Under the pieces are notes generated by a model. That model searched no databases. It was given only the letters and a program-made list of their open reading frames with translations, and was not told the origin of the DNA. Of a DNA stretch of 46,293 nucleotides, positions 44,846-46,293 are shown one piece after another. Where the stretch lies: NCBI GenBank assembly GCA_013140715.1, contig JABFSG010000030.1, positions 1 to 46,293 of the forward strand. Reading direction: 5' to 3'. The DNA comes from Nitrospiraceae bacterium (GTDB taxonomy: Bacteria > Nitrospirota > Nitrospiria > Nitrospirales > Nitrospiraceae). Within the stretch, counting starts at the first letter, position 1. Every line of letters begins with the position of its first letter. The translations under genes were made by a program, and so were the position numbers.

Positions 44846-44881
44846 CCATTGTCCCTCCTTTCTCATTCAGGAGGAAAATGG
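44846..44881 (+). promoter_or_regulatory. Hairpin masking a ribosome-binding site
   Basis: CCAT and CCTCCT on the left pair with AGGAGG and ATGG on the right, with a nine-base loop (44860-44868) and a small internal loop. The right arm contains both the AGGAGG and the ATG of the small ORF at 44878. It could switch translation on or off. Confidence 0.35.
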
Positions 44882-45162
44882 TTCCTGCAGTTTCTTATTC
44901 CCCCAGTGTTAGAGAACTCTCACCTTCTCGCTGGCTCTCGTACTTTTCTCCCCATTGCACCGCAATCAATGACCTCCATGTCATGCCGATTTGTGCCCAT
45001 TCCTGGCTAATGCTATCTGTTACATTACTGAACGGCCTTGCAGAATTTTGGACAATTCCACTACTCCATCGATATTTTTTCTTTATGAAACAACGGCATA
45101 GGATGCTTTTTTGGTGGTCTCGCTCTTGCTCTCCACCAGGCTGGCCGTATTGGTCCCAGTAA
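44878..45162 (+). CDS. Possible small upstream ORF, doubtful
   Basis: The 94-codon frame has AGGAGG only three bases before its ATG, which is tight. It encodes a Trp- and His-rich, partly hydrophobic sequence resembling no family. Its TAA stands at the AAGGAG of the next gene, 13 bases ahead of the next ATG, so translating ribosomes would be delivered there. It may be a leader peptide or a chance frame. Confidence 0.22.
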   Translation: MVPAVSYSPSVRELSPSRWLSYFSPHCTAINDLHVMPICAHSWLMLSVTLLNGLAEFWTIPLLHRYFFFMKQRHRMLFWWSRSCSPPGWPYWSQ

Positions 45163-45175
45163 AGGAGTCTTTGGC

Positions 45176-45940
45176 ATGAAAACCCGATCCCAGTTATCGA
45201 TTAAGGGGGTGTTGTTTCAGGCGATCTCGCAATCGTCACCACTCATTATTACCAAACCATCGCACCGCATCCGTCTTGGTTTTCTGGCGCTGGCTGTCAC
45301 GGTAATCCTGCTTCTCTTGGCTGGCGTCTCGGTCAGTCCTGCCACAGCCATGACGATTCAATATTCCTTTACCGGAACTGTGAATCAAGTGACCCCTCGA
45401 TTGTCATCGACATTCAGTACGAGCCCGATCTCATCAGCTATGTCAGGCTTCATGACCGTGAACACGACAGACACGAATCCTCTCAATGCCAATATCGGCA
45501 GCTATACAGTCACAAACTTCAGTCTGAACATTGGAGGCTATACCGCGACAATGGGAACGTCCGGTAATATAGAAGTTAGAAACGGGCCACCAGGCAACGA
45601 TCAGTTTAATGTGACAGTGAATGCGCCTAATGGCCCAACGGTGAGTTCCTTGGCTCCGAGGATATTTGAGATTCAACTGCGCGGTCCCAACAGTCTATTT
45701 ACCAGCGATGCACTGCCAGCATCTTCTCCGAGTATCACTTCTTTTACCAACCGCAATCTGTGGCGCCTGGTATTTGGAGCTGGAACTAACAGAACAGTTT
45801 CGGGGGTCATAACAGCAGTGACAGCCGTGGCAGTTGTGCCATTGCCACCTGCGGTGATCCTATTCGGCACAGCGTTGGTAGCGCTGGTCAGCCTTGGGGC
45901 TGGAAACTGGAAGCAGAGGAGAAAAATACCTCACCACTAG
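45176..45940 (+). CDS. VPLPP-type PEP-CTERM exported protein
   Basis: The 254-residue product has an extended N-terminus, a hydrophobic signal span (about 42-60, ending SPATAM), and a Ser/Thr/Asn-rich beta-type body. The end is VPLPPAVILFGTALVAL and then an Arg/Lys-rich tail: a sorting motif, a membrane span and basic residues, the three-part plan of PEP-CTERM/VPLPA-CTERM proteins that exosortase cuts. AAAGGAG stands eight bases before the ATG. The protein is probably released to, or fixed in, the EPS matrix. The exosortase gene is not in the window. Confidence 0.88.
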   Translation: MKTRSQLSIKGVLFQAISQSSPLIITKPSHRIRLGFLALAVTVILLLLAGVSVSPATAMTIQYSFTGTVNQVTPRLSSTFSTSPISSAMSGFMTVNTTDTNPLNANIGSYTVTNFSLNIGGYTATMGTSGNIEVRNGPPGNDQFNVTVNAPNGPTVSSLAPRIFEIQLRGPNSLFTSDALPASSPSITSFTNRNLWRLVFGAGTNRTVSGVITAVTAVAVVPLPPAVILFGTALVALVSLGAGNWKQRRKIPHH

Positions 45941-46275
45941 GCATGCCCCGTCCCCTCTGTCTCTTCATATTCATCGATGAGCTGTTCAAGTTCATCGAAT
46001 TCGGCTGGTCGAACGTTCTGAAACGAGACCCCGAATGTATCTTCTTCGACCCATTGCACACGCGCTGCTTCGATCGAAACCGGCTCCTCCGCTCCTGGAA
46101 TTACCAGTCGCACACGAATCACCTTGCCTGGATAGACTTCAAGGTCGCAGTCGAATCTGGCGCCTCCGACTGAGAGATCCAAGGTAACCGCTTCAATCTC
46201 ATGGGAATTTCCGAGCAGAAACCCCTGCACCTGGACTGGAACCCGTCGATGTGTTCGTCGATCCACGTTACTCAT
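45937..46275 (-). CDS. PilZ-domain protein
   Basis: The 112-residue protein is a single PilZ domain, a c-di-GMP receptor. The RxxxR motif is in DRRTHRRVPV (residues 5-14) and the DxSxxG motif is DLSVGG (33-38). The rest forms the expected beta-barrel ending with a Glu-rich helix. No output domain is attached, so it would act by binding a partner. Its end overlaps the VPLPP-CTERM gene by 4 bases in the convergent sense. Confidence 0.92.
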   Translation of the reverse strand: MSNVDRRTHRRVPVQVQGFLLGNSHEIEAVTLDLSVGGARFDCDLEVYPGKVIRVRLVIPGAEEPVSIEAARVQWVEEDTFGVSFQNVRPAEFDELEQLIDEYEETEGTGHA

Positions 46276-46293
46276 AGGTTGCCAGGCTCACCA

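Larger units (their letters stand above)
44497..45175. other. Long stretch without a sure gene, leader of the VPLPP-CTERM gene
   Basis: The first part (44500-44665) has coding-like texture in short frames, one reading RGQHRYGGDLGG, and may be a decayed gene fragment. A middle part (44666-44840) is AT-richer and featureless. From 44846 a hairpin masks AGGAGG, and a 94-codon frame runs from 44878 to 45162. No clear sigma-70 or sigma-54 promoter was found. Confidence 0.4.

Noticed and set aside
44666..45175. Sigma-54 promoter ahead of the VPLPP-CTERM gene
   Set aside because: Some such genes are under sigma-54 control, but I found no GG-N10-GC element of the right form here; TGGCAC near 44717 has no TTGC partner at the proper distance.
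1..46293. CRISPR arrays, insertion sequences, prophage or rRNA
   Set aside because: No regularly spaced repeats, transposase or phage motifs, or rRNA sequence were seen when reading the window.

Overview
The window looks like a chromosome segment of a Nitrospirota bacterium, most likely Nitrospira. This is inferred from the overall gene content: a CcsA/HemX-type protein next to hemA, a CobA-HemD fusion, an exosortase-type exopolysaccharide (EPS) locus, a VPLPP-type PEP-CTERM protein and many small exported proteins of no familiar family. No 16S gene or nitrite oxidoreductase is present, so the genus is not proven.

Region 1 (1-20440, all minus strand) is one long EPS/glycoconjugate locus, read from right to left. 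It starts with a small ribbon-helix-helix regulator and a degenerate HD-GYP protein. Next come the export and assembly genes: a Wza-type outer-membrane lipoprotein, a Wzc-type co-polymerase with a tyrosine-kinase domain, and a Wzy/O-antigen-ligase-like membrane protein. These are followed by GT4 and GT2 glycosyltransferases, a Wzx-like flippase, four SAM methyltransferases, a GT39-like membrane glycosyltransferase, a small membrane protein, an asparagine-synthase-type amidotransferase of the kind found in exosortase loci, and a double-domain GT4 protein cut by the left edge. Many junctions are ATGA or GTGA overlaps, so the locus is probably one transcript with coupled translation. A perfect 10-bp inverted repeat upstream of the regulator is the best operator candidate in the window.

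Region 2 (20694-36896, minus strand) is a housekeeping block. Reading in the direction of transcription it is ccsA/hemX-like, hemA, hemC, cobA-hemD, a CBS-domain protein, hemB, ribF, tilS, hpt, ftsH, folP, glmM and comEC. It joins tetrapyrrole synthesis (heme and siroheme) and cytochrome c maturation to the classic tilS-hpt-ftsH-folP-glmM neighbourhood. ComEC, the DNA-uptake channel, ends the block.

Region 3 (36959-46275) is mixed. It holds a diverged RsmI-like methylase, a TusA-like protein, an exported protein of unknown function with a strong terminator, tRNA-Leu(CAA) with its own promoter, a YggX-like protein that carries two CxxC knuckles, two tandem bifunctional-nuclease (DUF151) proteins, rplM-rpsI with a terminator, argC-argJ, a 74-residue membrane protein, a 0.74-kb stretch without a sure gene, the VPLPP-CTERM exported protein and a PilZ-domain protein.

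No CRISPR array, insertion sequence, prophage or rRNA was seen. The most interesting signals are the RHH/palindrome/degenerate HD-GYP head of the EPS locus (with PilZ and the VPLPP-CTERM protein elsewhere in the window as possible partners), the zinc-knuckle YggX relative, the Cys/Asp/Cys metal site of HemB, and the structured leader and small upstream ORF in front of the VPLPP-CTERM gene.
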